DNA of 64,000 bases, taken from contig NZ_PRDM01000001.1 of assembly GCF_015182285.1 (NCBI RefSeq), positions 682,001 to 746,000 on the forward strand. Direction: 5' to 3'. Positions 48,799-58,207 of this stretch are shown in pieces. Position 1 is the first letter of the stretch. Every line of letters begins with the position of its first letter. This stretch comes from Flavobacterium hungaricum. GTDB taxonomy: Bacteria; Bacteroidota; Bacteroidia; Flavobacteriales; Flavobacteriaceae. The notes below the pieces were generated by a model. It was not told where the DNA came from and did not search any database. It saw only the letters and a list, made by a program, of their open reading frames with translations. A program made the translations under genes and the position numbers.

Positions 48799-49926
48799 AT
48801 GAAAATAATACTCGATTCGCAAGCTTTTAATTATCAAAAATACGGAGGTGTTTCAAGATATTATACAGAGATATTTTCAGAGCTTCAAAAGAATAAGTCC
48901 GTAGCTATTGACACACCTTGGTTTTTTACAAAAAACATTTATTACAAGGAAAGTACTTTGTTTTCTAAAAAGCAAAAACAAAAAACTTTTTGGTTAGGAT
49001 TATTAGACAATTTGGGAATAAGTATTCGTAAAAAAAGCCAGAAATTAAATTTTTCAGAAACTAAGAATAGAGTTTTAGAAAATAATTTTGACGTATTTGT
49101 TCCGACATATTTTGATCCTTATTTTTTAGATTTTATAGGTCAAAAGCCTTTTGTGTTAACTGTTTATGATATGATTCATGAACTTTTTCCAGGGTATTTC
49201 TCGGATGCCGAAAAGATGAAGGAGAATAAATTACTGCTAATTGAAAAAGCGACGCGAATAATTGCAGTTTCTCAAAACACAAAAAAAGATATTTTACAGT
49301 TGTATCCTCATATTGATGCTTCTAAAATAGATGTTATTTATCACGGAACCTCAATTACTGTAGAAGAGGATAAAAATATAAATCTTCCGTCTAATTATAT
49401 TTTATATATTGGATCTCGTGCTCAATACAAAAACTTTGATTTTTTACTTCAAGCTGTCAAAGAACTTTTAAAAGAGAATCCCGATTTGTATTTGGTTTGC
49501 GCAGGCGGCGGAGAATTTAGCAAACAAGAAAAAGAACATTTAAAAAGTTTAGCATTAGAAAATCAGATTATACAAAAGGATTTTGAAGAAAACCAATTAG
49601 GACAGTTTTACAAAAAAGCAAAATGTTTTGTATTTCCGTCTCTTTATGAAGGTTTCGGAATTCCTGTGTTAGAATCTATGGCCTGCGGTTGTCCCGTTGT
49701 TTTAGGAAACCATAGTTCGTTTCCCGAAGTAGCAGAAAATGCGGGGGTATATTTTAAAATAGATGATAATCAAGATTTGAAAAATAAGATTGAATCACTT
49801 CTTAAAAATGATATATTAAGAGAAGAATTTGCACAAAAGGGATTGGAACAGGTAAAGAAATTTACTTGGGAAAATGCATCAAAACAATGTTTGGATGTTT
49901 ATAAAAAAGCAGTTTCAAATAATTAA
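48799..49926 (+). CDS. Glycosyltransferase family 4
   Basis: A 375-residue GT-B fold enzyme from the ATG at 48799 (MKIILDSQAFNYQKYGGVSR); a TTG nine bases upstream is unlikely. The C-terminal donor domain has ILYIGSRAQYKNFDFLLQAV near 205 and the retaining-GT4 motif FPSLYEGFGIPVLESMACGC (EGFG-x7-E) near 283. The N-terminus has the GGVSRYYTEI acceptor-site loop. It probably transfers a sugar onto a lipid-linked or core oligosaccharide. It starts a run of plus-strand sugar-transfer genes (10-, 6- and 23-nt gaps). Confidence 0.88.
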   Translation: MKIILDSQAFNYQKYGGVSRYYTEIFSELQKNKSVAIDTPWFFTKNIYYKESTLFSKKQKQKTFWLGLLDNLGISIRKKSQKLNFSETKNRVLENNFDVFVPTYFDPYFLDFIGQKPFVLTVYDMIHELFPGYFSDAEKMKENKLLLIEKATRIIAVSQNTKKDILQLYPHIDASKIDVIYHGTSITVEEDKNINLPSNYILYIGSRAQYKNFDFLLQAVKELLKENPDLYLVCAGGGEFSKQEKEHLKSLALENQIIQKDFEENQLGQFYKKAKCFVFPSLYEGFGIPVLESMACGCPVVLGNHSSFPEVAENAGVYFKIDDNQDLKNKIESLLKNDILREEFAQKGLEQVKKFTWENASKQCLDVYKKAVSNN

Positions 49927-49935
49927 TCTATAAAG

Positions 49936-50865
49936 ATGAATAATTACAAGACAAAATCTCCCCTTTTATTTTTGATTTTCAATCGTCCAGATGTGACAGC
50001 ACTTGTTTTTGAGGAAATTAGAAAATGTCGTCCGTCTAAATTGTACGTTGCAGCAGACGGACCAAGAACAAACAAGGAGAACGAAGCGGAACTCTGTAAT
50101 GAAACTCGAGATATTATAAAAAAAATAGACTGGGATTGCGAAGTTAAAACTTTATTCAGAGATCAAAATCTGGGCTGTAAATATGCAGTCTCGTCGGCTA
50201 TAGATTGGTTTTTTGAAAATGAAGAAGAAGGAATTATTTTAGAAGACGACTGTCTGCCTTCATCAGATTTTTTTGTTTTTGCTGATACTATGCTGGAAAA
50301 ATACCGTTATGATACTAGAATCAGGCACATAGGCGGGACTAACTTGCAAATGGGACAGAAACGAGGTAATGATAGTTATTATTTTTCTAATTTAACTCAT
50401 GTCTGGGGATGGGCGTCATGGAGAAGAGCTTGGAAAGATTATGATGTGGAGCTTTATAAATATAGGCAAGAAAACGTACAAGAAAGCTTTAGAAATATAT
50501 TTAGTAATGAAATCGTAGTCGAGTGCTGGAGAAAAATTTTCTATGAGCTGCGAGATAACAAAATAGATACATGGGATTACCAATGGACTATCACTAATTT
50601 TTTTAATAATAGTTTGTCGATTATTCCAAACGTAAATTTAATAAGCAATATTGGTTTTGGAGTAAATGCAACGCATACAAATGATGTGAACGATTTGTTT
50701 TCGAATCTGAAAACAGAAAAGTTGTTGGAGATTACACATCCTTTGGTCATTCTCCCCAATAAAGAAGCAGATTTTTTTACTCTAAACAGAGAGTTTAAAG
50801 TAAAAAAGAGAAAAAGAAAAAATATGTGGAGAAAGCTTAAATTCTGGAAAAAATACAATAAATAA
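49936..50865 (+). CDS. GT-A-type glycosyltransferase (GNT-I-like)
   Basis: A 309-residue GT-A fold enzyme. The N-terminal motif SPLLFLIFNRPDVTALVFEE and LYVAADGPRTNKENEAEL recall bacterial GNT-I-like nucleotide-sugar transferases. The metal-binding motif is EEGIILEDDCLPSSDFF (near 97). Then come YYFSNLTHVWGWASWRRAWK and a WDYQWTITNFFNN acceptor region. The last 25 residues are Lys-rich. It sits 9 nt after the GT4 gene and 6 nt before a GT2 gene, so the three form an operon. Confidence 0.8.
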   Translation: MNNYKTKSPLLFLIFNRPDVTALVFEEIRKCRPSKLYVAADGPRTNKENEAELCNETRDIIKKIDWDCEVKTLFRDQNLGCKYAVSSAIDWFFENEEEGIILEDDCLPSSDFFVFADTMLEKYRYDTRIRHIGGTNLQMGQKRGNDSYYFSNLTHVWGWASWRRAWKDYDVELYKYRQENVQESFRNIFSNEIVVECWRKIFYELRDNKIDTWDYQWTITNFFNNSLSIIPNVNLISNIGFGVNATHTNDVNDLFSNLKTEKLLEITHPLVILPNKEADFFTLNREFKVKKRKRKNMWRKLKFWKKYNK

Positions 50866-50871
50866 AATTTT

Positions 50872-51693
50872 ATGACTAAGATATCTGTTATCACTATAAA
50901 TTTTAATGACCAAAAAGGATTACGTAAAACGCTGGAAAGTGTTACCGGCCAAACGTACGCCGATTTTGAATTTATTGTGATAGACGGCGGCAGCACAGAC
51001 GGAAGTAAGGAGTTAATTGCACAATATCAGGACAAAATAAACTATTGGGTCAGCGAAAAAGACACGGGTGTTTTTAATGCAATGAACAAAGGAATTAAAC
51101 AGTCGTCTGGCGAGTTCTTGATCTTTATGAATGGAGGAGATTGTTTTTATGACAATAAGGTTTTAGAAAATATTGCCGCTGATTTGACATCTGAATATGA
51201 TATTTATTACGGGGATAATTATAAGGACAATAACGGATCAAAGAGATTAAAAACATATCCGGAGAAATTGAGTTTTTCTTTTTTCTATAACAGCTCCATC
51301 AATCATCAATCAACATTTATTAGAAGAACGCTTTTTGATAGTATTTTCTATTACAACGAGAATTACAAAATTGCTTCTGATTGGGAATTTTTTGTATACG
51401 CAATCTGTTTTAAAAACGTTTCATATAAATATTTAAGAAAAACAATCGCTGTGTACGATTTTACTGGGATATCTTCTAATCCTAAATTTAGATCGATTTA
51501 TGAGGAAGAAAAAAAGCTCACTTTCAATAGATATTTTCCTGCCTTTATAGATGATTATGAGTTTGTTGAGGTTTTAAATTCCAAGCGTTTCTTGCAATTT
51601 GAACATATCAAGAAATATAAAATTTCTTGGAAATTATTAAAGGCTTTTATTAATTTATTATTACTATTTTTACCTAAAATTAAGTCCAAATAA
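50872..51693 (+). CDS. Glycosyltransferase family 2
   Basis: A 273-residue GT2 enzyme: KISVITINFNDQKGLRKTLE at the start, DFEFIVIDGGSTDGSKELIA near 28, YWVSEKDTGVFNAMNKGIKQ and the metal site in FLIFMNGGDCFYDN near 82. The typical DxD is replaced by GGD. The acceptor region NSSINHQSTFIRRTLFDSI near 138 and DWEFFVYAICF near 170 follow. The ending is hydrophobic (ISWKLLKAFINLLLLFLPKI), possibly membrane-associated. It likely adds a hexose to the core glycan. Confidence 0.87.
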   Translation: MTKISVITINFNDQKGLRKTLESVTGQTYADFEFIVIDGGSTDGSKELIAQYQDKINYWVSEKDTGVFNAMNKGIKQSSGEFLIFMNGGDCFYDNKVLENIAADLTSEYDIYYGDNYKDNNGSKRLKTYPEKLSFSFFYNSSINHQSTFIRRTLFDSIFYYNENYKIASDWEFFVYAICFKNVSYKYLRKTIAVYDFTGISSNPKFRSIYEEEKKLTFNRYFPAFIDDYEFVEVLNSKRFLQFEHIKKYKISWKLLKAFINLLLLFLPKIKSK

Positions 51694-51716
51694 TTTAGGT
51701 TATTCGCTAAAAATAC

Positions 51717-52580
51717 ATGAAGAAAATCCACGTAGGTTTTTTGTTTTCTCACGATTATGAGAAATTAAAATTATCAATCCCGCCGGTCTATGCAGGTGCC
51801 GATAGAATTTTTATAGCTATAGATGAAAATTTTACGACATGGTCCGGAAATAAGTTTGAAGTGGATTTGTCTTTTTTTGACTGGTTGAAGGAATTTGATA
51901 CAGAAAACAAAATTGAAATTTACAAAGATAACTTCTATATTCCATCTCTTACTGAAATAGAAAATGATACTCGTGAACGTCATTTGCTTTCGTTAAAGAT
52001 GGGAATAGGAAACTGGCTTATTCAGGTTGACAGCGATGAATATTTTCTTGACTTCGAAAAGTTTATTTCGGACCTAAGAAAGTATGATCATTTTCTGGAT
52101 AATCCCGAAAAAAACAAAATTCAAATTGCCGCTTTCTGGATTATTTTATACAAATACACAGAAGAAGGGATTTTGTATGTAGATATGCCAATGAAGGCAA
52201 TATTTGCAACCAATTATCCCAACTACAATCTTGCGAGAAGAACCAGCTCACGCGTAATTTATACCAATAATATTGTACTTCATGAATCTTTGTCAAGAAG
52301 CGAAGAAGAATTGCGTTTCAAACTAGAAAATTGGGGGCATAAAAGACAAGTCAATGCTGCCTTTATCGATAAATGGTTAAAAGTAAATGAGACGAACTAC
52401 AAGGAGTTAAGAGATTTTTACTATATTGAACCAGAACGATGGAAAAAGTTAGATTATTTTCCAAGTAAAGATATAAAACAGATCAAAGAATTTGTCAAAA
52501 ATTCTAAGGTATTGAGAATCTCAAAGATCTATTTAAATTCTAAAAACTTTGGACAATGGTTTAAGTTTTTAGTTAAATAA
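51717..52580 (+). CDS. Probable glycosyltransferase of the GT2/DUF-like type
   Basis: A 287-residue protein with a GT-A look: KKIHVGFLFSHDYEKLKLSI at the start, AGADRIFIAIDENFTTW, then a metal-binding candidate WLIQVDSDEYFLDFEKF (DSD) near 100 and a C-terminal helical region with LENWGHKRQVNAAFIDKW. No close family is recognised, but the context and the D-x-D within a strand-turn pattern point to a sugar transferase. It is the fourth gene of the plus-strand glycan operon; the next gene is convergent. Confidence 0.6.
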   Translation: MKKIHVGFLFSHDYEKLKLSIPPVYAGADRIFIAIDENFTTWSGNKFEVDLSFFDWLKEFDTENKIEIYKDNFYIPSLTEIENDTRERHLLSLKMGIGNWLIQVDSDEYFLDFEKFISDLRKYDHFLDNPEKNKIQIAAFWIILYKYTEEGILYVDMPMKAIFATNYPNYNLARRTSSRVIYTNNIVLHESLSRSEEELRFKLENWGHKRQVNAAFIDKWLKVNETNYKELRDFYYIEPERWKKLDYFPSKDIKQIKEFVKNSKVLRISKIYLNSKNFGQWFKFLVK

Positions 52581-52582
52581 AA

Positions 52583-53659
52583 TCAGAACAAAATTTCATT
52601 ATAAACTTTTAGATATGCTGCAGCTGCAATTTTCCAGTCGAAAGTTGCGGCTCTTTTTTTGAGGAGCATTTCTTTCTCAAATGTATTACTTTCATGATTG
52701 TGCAGTCCTTCAAACACAATGTCTTTCATGTATTCAGGATCAAAATTTTCCCAATAATTTGCTGCGTCGCCACCAATTTCCGGAAGTGAAGTTTTATTCG
52801 ACAAAAAGACAGGCTTACCAAAACTCATTGCTTCTATTGGAGGTAATCCAAATCCTTCTCGGATAGAAGGAAAAAGAAAAGCGGTACAATTTTTCATGTA
52901 AAACTGCTTCGCCTTATCACTGACTCTTCCAGTTAAAAAGACCTGATTTTTAAGACCATTATCGTCAATTAATTTTCTTATTATGGCTCCATATATTTTG
53001 GTGTCATTACCAGAAATAATTAGATTAAAGTCTTTTATAAACTTCATCATGTTTACAATGGCAGTGAAATTTTTTCTTTCGATAAAATCTCCAATGGTGT
53101 AAAAAAAAGGTTTGTCAAGAGGAATAGCAGTAGTAAAATCTGATGTGTCTAAAACTGTAGAGATAGGATTTCCGTTGTATATAATGTGTTCAGGAATATT
53201 TGGAACTTCAAAATAATCATGTGTTTGTTTTTTGGCAAATTCAGAAATATAAGTGATGGCTGTTGCTCTTTTTAATTTCTCAATAAACAATTGATTTCTT
53301 TTGTGATTCATATCTTTTGATATTTCCTCTACAAAATTTACATCATGAATAGTTAATAGATAATTGGTAGTTTTTCTGGGTTCTAATTTAGAGTTTTGAT
53401 TTACAGAATGCCATAAATCATACTTATCAAAAGATCTAAAAGCTTTGTATCTGTGAAATGTCCAATATTTATGATAAATAAATTTATCTCCAAATTCATT
53501 TTTAAGTAAACCAGGCTCGCCAGAATTAAGATGAAGTTCTAAATTCTCAAAAGAAAGTTGTTCTAATCCCTTAATAAGTTCATAATTAAACGTTCCTAGT
53601 CCGGTAGCTCTATTATTTATATTATGAGTCTCTAAAAAAACAGTTTTCTTCTGTTGCAT
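52583..53659 (-). CDS. Glycosyltransferase family 4
   Basis: From the ATG at 53659 (MQQKKTVFLETHNINNRATG) a 358-residue GT-B fold enzyme. The N-terminal domain has GLGTFNYELIKGLEQLSF; the C-terminal domain has FFYTIGDFIERKNFTAIVNM near 205 and the GT4 motif FPSIREGFGLPPIEAMSFGK near 268. An upstream in-frame start would add nine basic residues. It is convergent with 51717 and divergent from the kinase at 53744. Confidence 0.86.
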   Translation of the reverse strand: MQQKKTVFLETHNINNRATGLGTFNYELIKGLEQLSFENLELHLNSGEPGLLKNEFGDKFIYHKYWTFHRYKAFRSFDKYDLWHSVNQNSKLEPRKTTNYLLTIHDVNFVEEISKDMNHKRNQLFIEKLKRATAITYISEFAKKQTHDYFEVPNIPEHIIYNGNPISTVLDTSDFTTAIPLDKPFFYTIGDFIERKNFTAIVNMMKFIKDFNLIISGNDTKIYGAIIRKLIDDNGLKNQVFLTGRVSDKAKQFYMKNCTAFLFPSIREGFGLPPIEAMSFGKPVFLSNKTSLPEIGGDAANYWENFDPEYMKDIVFEGLHNHESNTFEKEMLLKKRAATFDWKIAAAAYLKVYNEILF

Positions 53660-53692
53660 TCTTGGTTTTTTTTTACGAAAATACAATATTAA

Positions 53693-53723
53693 TTTGAAGT
53701 CTTAAATCCAATGTGTATTTTTG
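53693..53723 (+). promoter_or_regulatory. Promoter of the Kdo/WaaP-type kinase gene
   Basis: TTTG at 53693-53696 and TATTTTTG at 53716-53723 are separated by exactly 19 nt, the Bacteroidetes consensus TTTG-N19-TAnnTTTG. The boxes lie in front of the ATG at 53744 and inside the longer frame that begins at 53711. This argues that 53744 is the true start. Confidence 0.65.
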
Positions 53724-53743
53724 TTGAATATAATCTGCAACTA

Positions 53744-54511
53744 ATGAATTTTAAAGTAAATCCTGTTTTTGAGAAGAGTACGAAATCTATTTTAGATACC
53801 ATCACGACCTTTAATTCATCAGGGGAACTTTTTGGCAACGGAGACCGAAATAAGATAAAACTTTTTGATTTAAATGGGAAAACGATTAACATCAAATCAT
53901 TTAAAATTCCGAACATAATTAATAAAGTCGCGTATCGTTATTTTAGAAAATCCAAAGCGAGACGATCGTTTGAATATGCGACTATTTTACTGGAAAAAAA
54001 TATCGGAACTCCAGAACCTATTGCCTTTTTAGAAAATTTTAATGTTATCGGGTTAAAAGACAGTTATTATGTGAGCGAACATATGGCAGCCGACTTAACG
54101 TATCGTGAATTGGTTGAGATTCCAGATTATCAAGACCGCGAAAATATTCTGAGACAGTTTACCAAATTTACTTTTGGGCTTCATGAAAAAGGAGTCGAAT
54201 TTTTAGATCATTCGCCCGGAAATACTTTGATCAAAAAAACAGAAAATAATACCTATGATTTCTTTTTGGTTGATTTAAACCGAATGAATTTTCATGAAAA
54301 AATGAGCTTTGAGCAGCGCATGAATAATTTCAGCCGATTAACACCTCAAAAAGAAATGGTGGCTGTTATGAGTAATGAATATGCTAAGTTTTACAAAGAA
54401 AAACCAGAAGCTGTAATTTTTGAAAAAATGTGGCTGGCAACAACTACTTTTCAAGAAGAATTTGCGAGAAAAAAAAGATTGAAAAAGAAATTGAAATTTT
54501 GGAAATCTTAA
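53744..54511 (+). CDS. Lipopolysaccharide kinase (Kdo/WaaP-like)
   Basis: A 255-residue protein from the ATG at 53744, chosen because a full promoter lies just upstream. It has a protein-kinase-like fold of the Kdo kinase/InaA/WaaP group: KIKLFDLNGKTINIKSFKIP early, the nucleotide-binding RYFRKSKARRSFEYATILLE near 75, the hinge YYVSEHMAADLTYRELVEI, then the catalytic loop HEKGVEFLDHSPGNTLIKK near 158 and the DFG-like YDFFLVDLNRMNFHEKM near 180. It should phosphorylate a sugar of the lipid A-core. The 3' end overlaps the convergent GT2 gene by 4 nt. Confidence 0.82.
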   Translation: MNFKVNPVFEKSTKSILDTITTFNSSGELFGNGDRNKIKLFDLNGKTINIKSFKIPNIINKVAYRYFRKSKARRSFEYATILLEKNIGTPEPIAFLENFNVIGLKDSYYVSEHMAADLTYRELVEIPDYQDRENILRQFTKFTFGLHEKGVEFLDHSPGNTLIKKTENNTYDFFLVDLNRMNFHEKMSFEQRMNNFSRLTPQKEMVAVMSNEYAKFYKEKPEAVIFEKMWLATTTFQEEFARKKRLKKKLKFWKS

Positions 54512-55278
54512 TTTTCAGTTCTAATTTTTTTCAATTTCTGAAAACGAACCGCAACACTCAAAGCATTTAAATAACAAATAATAATTCCTTTTCTGCCGTC
54601 TAGAAAGCCTAAACGAAAAACATATTGGTTTAGAAACTGATAGGCTGGGCGAATATAGAAGTGAAAGAAATTAGGCTTCGTGTTTTTACTTAATTCTTCC
54701 TGTGCTTTTAATTCTCCATAGAAAATCATTTTCTGTTTATAATCTTCAAAATTGGAATACGAATAATGAATAAGTTTGTTTTTTAGTATTCCAGTATCGC
54801 CTTTAATAATAAGTTTTTCGTGCACAATTTTTTCTTCATTATAAACGGCTTCATTTTTTTTAAAAAGCCTGATAATCTTATCGGTCTGCCAGCCGCTAAA
54901 ACGTAAACTTTTGTTTTTGAACATGAAATTTCGTTTCATAAAAAAGGCAGAAATATTATTCTTTTGATTGATAACAATTTCAATTTCCTTTTTAAGCTCG
55001 GGAGTTAATCTTTCGTCAGCATCAATAAAAAGGATCCACGGATGTGATGCCAGACTTAAAGCATAATTGCGCTGAAAAGCAAAATTATCAAAAATACGCT
55101 GTTTAATTGTGACGTTTTTAAACTGGGATGCAATTTCAAAAGTACGATCAGAGCTAAAAGAATCGACCACGATAATTTCATCAGCGAAAGCCAGATCAGC
55201 AAGAACCGTTTCGATGTTTTTTTCCTCGTTAAAGGTTATTATTAAAGCCGATAAAAGTTGCTTCTCAGGTAAAATCAT
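54508..55278 (-). CDS. Glycosyltransferase family 2, WaaE-like
   Basis: A 256-residue GT2 enzyme close to the WaaE/KdtX type of lipopolysaccharide core glucosyltransferases. Features: LSALIITFNEEKNIETVLAD, ADEIIVVDSFSSDRTFEIAS near 32, RNYALSLASHPWILFIDADE with the metal site DADE near 86, then SGWQTDKIIRLFKKNEAVYN. The basic C-terminus may bind the membrane. The start overlaps the 3' end of the heptosyltransferase-like gene by 14 nt, so the two are coupled. Confidence 0.85.
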   Translation of the reverse strand: MILPEKQLLSALIITFNEEKNIETVLADLAFADEIIVVDSFSSDRTFEIASQFKNVTIKQRIFDNFAFQRNYALSLASHPWILFIDADERLTPELKKEIEIVINQKNNISAFFMKRNFMFKNKSLRFSGWQTDKIIRLFKKNEAVYNEEKIVHEKLIIKGDTGILKNKLIHYSYSNFEDYKQKMIFYGELKAQEELSKNTKPNFFHFYIRPAYQFLNQYVFRLGFLDGRKGIIICYLNALSVAVRFQKLKKIRTEN

Positions 55279-56350
55279 TTGTTTTTATGCTGAGATTTTG
55301 ATTAAGAAACGATTCGATTTTATCTTTAAAAAATTCTGGCTGAAATTTTTCATACAGCAATAAAGATTCTTTTTTGAGTGTTTTTTCCGTTTTATTTTCA
55401 AATAGTGCCGGACGATAATCTTTTAAATGAACAGAAAGATGATGAATTCCGTCTTCAAAAGTAGCCCAGATTTTCTTCTCAATCCAAGGAGAGAAAATAA
55501 TAAAAGAAGGTTTGTTTAGTGCTTTGGCCATATTAATTGCGCCGCCATCATTACCGATAATAAGATCACATTGATTGACTAAGCCTATAAAAGACCTCAG
55601 ATCGCCGCCCAAAAGATCAAAGTAAATTTTTTCTTGTGTTGATGGCTTGCAGTTGTTAAAAACCGTTCTGGCGTCGTCAATCTGTTTTGGAAAATAATTA
55701 AAAAGGATATTAACATCGGCTGCATCAGCGATGTAGTCAACAACCTTTGACATAAAATGTAAAGGGTAAGTCTTTAACTTTTCGCTGCCCAACAGGCTTA
55801 TCATCACAGTTTTTCGATCCTTTCGAACATCAAACTTATTAAATAAAGCTTTTGCATCCTGATTTTCTTTCTCTGAAACAAATAAATGAGGAACAGGATC
55901 TATTGTTGTGTTGAGATTTAAAGGTTCTAATAAAGAAAGGCGTCTTTCTATTGCCAAACCAAGATTAGTTTTAGGAAAAGGCTCAAAAGGGACTGTGTCG
56001 GTGTAAAGAAAAGTTCTGCCGTTTTTTTTATACGAAATTTTTCTTTCGGCACCGCTAAACCAAGAAATGATCCAGCTTTCTAATTTGGAATAGGCATCAA
56101 TTAACAGATCGTATTTTTCAGATCTAATCTGTAAAACAAGTTTTGCCAGTTCAATTTTACTTTTTCGATGTTTTTCTTCGAAAAGAATAATATTGTCGAT
56201 ACTCGAATTGCCTTCTAAAACAGGAGTGGTAGAAGCGTAAACCAAATAGTCTATTTGGGCATCAGGATATGCGGTTCGCAGATTGTTGCATATAATGCTG
56301 CTGACCAAAACGTCCCCAATCATTTTTTGCTGGATTACAAGTATCTTCAT
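55265..56350 (-). CDS. Glycosyltransferase family 9 (heptosyltransferase-like)
   Basis: A 361-residue GT-B enzyme of the ADP-heptose:LPS heptosyltransferase family. The N-terminus MKILVIQQKMIGDVLVSSII is diagnostic (QxxxGDVL); later landmarks are VMISLLGSEKLKTYPLHFMS near 190 and the nucleotide-binding QCDLIIGNDGGAINMAKALN near 255. It belongs to outer-core or lipooligosaccharide assembly in the cytoplasm. It precedes the WaaE-like gene with overlap and follows the dapD terminator region. Confidence 0.88.
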   Translation of the reverse strand: MKILVIQQKMIGDVLVSSIICNNLRTAYPDAQIDYLVYASTTPVLEGNSSIDNIILFEEKHRKSKIELAKLVLQIRSEKYDLLIDAYSKLESWIISWFSGAERKISYKKNGRTFLYTDTVPFEPFPKTNLGLAIERRLSLLEPLNLNTTIDPVPHLFVSEKENQDAKALFNKFDVRKDRKTVMISLLGSEKLKTYPLHFMSKVVDYIADAADVNILFNYFPKQIDDARTVFNNCKPSTQEKIYFDLLGGDLRSFIGLVNQCDLIIGNDGGAINMAKALNKPSFIIFSPWIEKKIWATFEDGIHHLSVHLKDYRPALFENKTEKTLKKESLLLYEKFQPEFFKDKIESFLNQNLSIKTNDFT

Positions 56351-56392
56351 TTATAATGTTATATTTTACAAATAGTATGCAAATTGAAGCAA

Positions 56393-56438
56393 AAAAAATC
56401 CAAATTCCAATCAAGAACAATCGGAATTTGGATTTTTT
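56393..56438 (-). terminator. Terminator after dapD
   Basis: AAAAAATCCAAATTCC (56393-56408) and GGAATTTGGATTTTTT (56423-56438) are perfect inverted arms; the A-run at the left gives a T-run on the minus strand, 26 nt after the dapD stop. Confidence 0.8.
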
Positions 56439-56463
56439 AATTGAAATTTAGTATAACTAAACT

Positions 56464-57279
56464 TTATACAGCAACATCGTATTCGCGAAGCGCATTATTT
56501 AAAGAAGTTTTTAAATCTGTAGATGGTTTACGAGTTCCAATAATCAAAGCACAAGGCACTTGATATTCTCCTGCAGCAAACTTTTTAGTGTAACTTCCTG
56601 GAATTACAACAGAACGAGCCGGAACAAAACCTTTCATTTCAACAGGTTCGTCGCCAGTAACGTCAATGATTTTTGTAGATGCAGTAAGACATACGTTAGC
56701 ACCAAGAACAGCCTCTTTACCAACATGCACACCTTCTACAACAATACAACGAGATCCGATAAAAGCACCGTCTTCGATAATTACTGGAGAAGCCTGAAGT
56801 GGTTCTAAAACACCTCCGATACCAACACCACCGCTTAAGTGAACATTTTTACCAATTTGAGCACAGCTTCCAACAGTTGCCCAAGTATCTACCATGGTGC
56901 CTTCGTCTACATATGCACCAATATTTACATAACTAGGCATTAAAATAACACCGCTTGAAATGTAAGCTCCGTAACGTGCAACAGCGTTTGGCACTACACG
57001 AATCCCTTTTTCAGCATAACCTCTTTTAAGAAGCATTTTGTCATGATATTCAAAAATACCAGATTCCCATGTTTCCATTTTTTGAATTGGGAAATACATT
57101 ACAACAGCTTTTTTTACCCATTCGTTTACCTGCCATTTGTCTCCAACTGGTTCTGCAGTACGAAGTTTTCCTGCATCAACCAATTCGATTACTTCTCTAA
57201 TAGCATCTGTAGTAGCTGATTCTTGTAATAAAGCTCTGTTTTCCCAAGCTTGTTCGATTATAGTCTGTAACGAATTCAT
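56464..57279 (-). CDS. dapD: 2,3,4,5-tetrahydropyridine-2,6-dicarboxylate N-succinyltransferase
   Basis: DapD succinylates tetrahydrodipicolinate in the lysine/diaminopimelate pathway. The 271-residue product has the helical N-terminal domain and a left-handed beta-helix: RVVPNAVARYGAYISSGVIL, MPSYVNIGAYVDEGTMVDTW (active-site Asp), GSCAQIGKNVHLSGGVGIGG and EDGAFIGSRCIVVEGVHVGK. The C-terminal LIIGTRKPSTDLKTSLNNAL is typical. It stands alone with its own terminator. Confidence 0.93.
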   Translation of the reverse strand: MNSLQTIIEQAWENRALLQESATTDAIREVIELVDAGKLRTAEPVGDKWQVNEWVKKAVVMYFPIQKMETWESGIFEYHDKMLLKRGYAEKGIRVVPNAVARYGAYISSGVILMPSYVNIGAYVDEGTMVDTWATVGSCAQIGKNVHLSGGVGIGGVLEPLQASPVIIEDGAFIGSRCIVVEGVHVGKEAVLGANVCLTASTKIIDVTGDEPVEMKGFVPARSVVIPGSYTKKFAAGEYQVPCALIIGTRKPSTDLKTSLNNALREYDVAV

Positions 57280-57543
57280 ATGTTTAATTTTTTGGCAAAG
57301 ATAAGGTATTTGTAGAAATGCAGAAAAAGCAAAACGGATTGAAAATGTTATAAATTTAACTTTTTGTTACTTATTTGTAAAATCAGAAAAAGGTTTTAAT
57401 TAAAAAATATATTTAGAAGTACCACTAGAAGTTTTTTTTATATCAAAATATGACAAAAGTCAGATTTTGTGCTTTTTGTTCTCTCTAATTTCGCAGTGTA
57501 AAAATTAGAAAACCTTACAAAATAACCCTAAGCAGTAAAAATC

Positions 57544-58167
57544 ATGGATCAAGAAAATCAGCTTCAAAATAGAGTCATTATTGACAAAGAAGTAACCTGG
57601 GATAAAACCCAAGTTATTATGAGTAAAACCAATTCTTTTGGTATTATCGAATATGCCAACGAGGTTTTTGTAGACGTATGCGGCTACGAAGATTACGAAT
57701 TAATGGGGCAGCCTCACAATATTATACGACATCCAGACATGCCGAAAGTTATTTTTAAAGTGCTTTGGGAGAATCTTAAAAACGGAAAAAACTTTCACGC
57801 GATTGTAAAAAATCTTGCAAAATCAGGAAGATACTATTGGGTAATTACTGATTTTGATATTGCAAGAGACGAAAATGATGTTATCGTAAATTATTTTGCA
57901 AGAAGACAATCCGTACCGCAAGAAGTAATTGCGATGCATATTGAGCCTCTTTATAAAAAATTGTTGCAAATAGAAGCAGCAAGCGGAGTGGAGTTTAGTG
58001 AGAAGTATTTAATAGGCTTTTTGGAAGAGAAAAAACGCAGCTATGTTGAATACATTAAAGAGTTGATTTTTGAACACGAAAAATCGCAGTCAAAATTCTC
58101 GAATTATGTAGAGACTGAGGATGAAGAAGAACACAGAGGTTTTTTCGGCCGATTATTTGGCCGATAG
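57544..58167 (+). CDS. PAS-domain protein (Aer-like PAS)
   Basis: A 207-residue soluble protein. A PAS domain of the Aer type fills residues ~20-120: SFGIIEYANEVFVDVCGYED, LMGQPHNIIRHPDMPKVIFK and GRYYWVITDFDIARD. This domain in Aer binds FAD and senses redox state. The C-terminal ~80 residues are helical with no kinase, methyl-accepting or output domain, so it probably signals through a partner protein. The last residues are acidic then GFFGRLFGR. A clean terminator follows. Confidence 0.85.
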   Translation: MDQENQLQNRVIIDKEVTWDKTQVIMSKTNSFGIIEYANEVFVDVCGYEDYELMGQPHNIIRHPDMPKVIFKVLWENLKNGKNFHAIVKNLAKSGRYYWVITDFDIARDENDVIVNYFARRQSVPQEVIAMHIEPLYKKLLQIEAASGVEFSEKYLIGFLEEKKRSYVEYIKELIFEHEKSQSKFSNYVETEDEEEHRGFFGRLFGR

Positions 58168-58207
58168 TAAATTGTATTTTTTTAGGTTAAATATTTGGAT
58201 ATGAATG

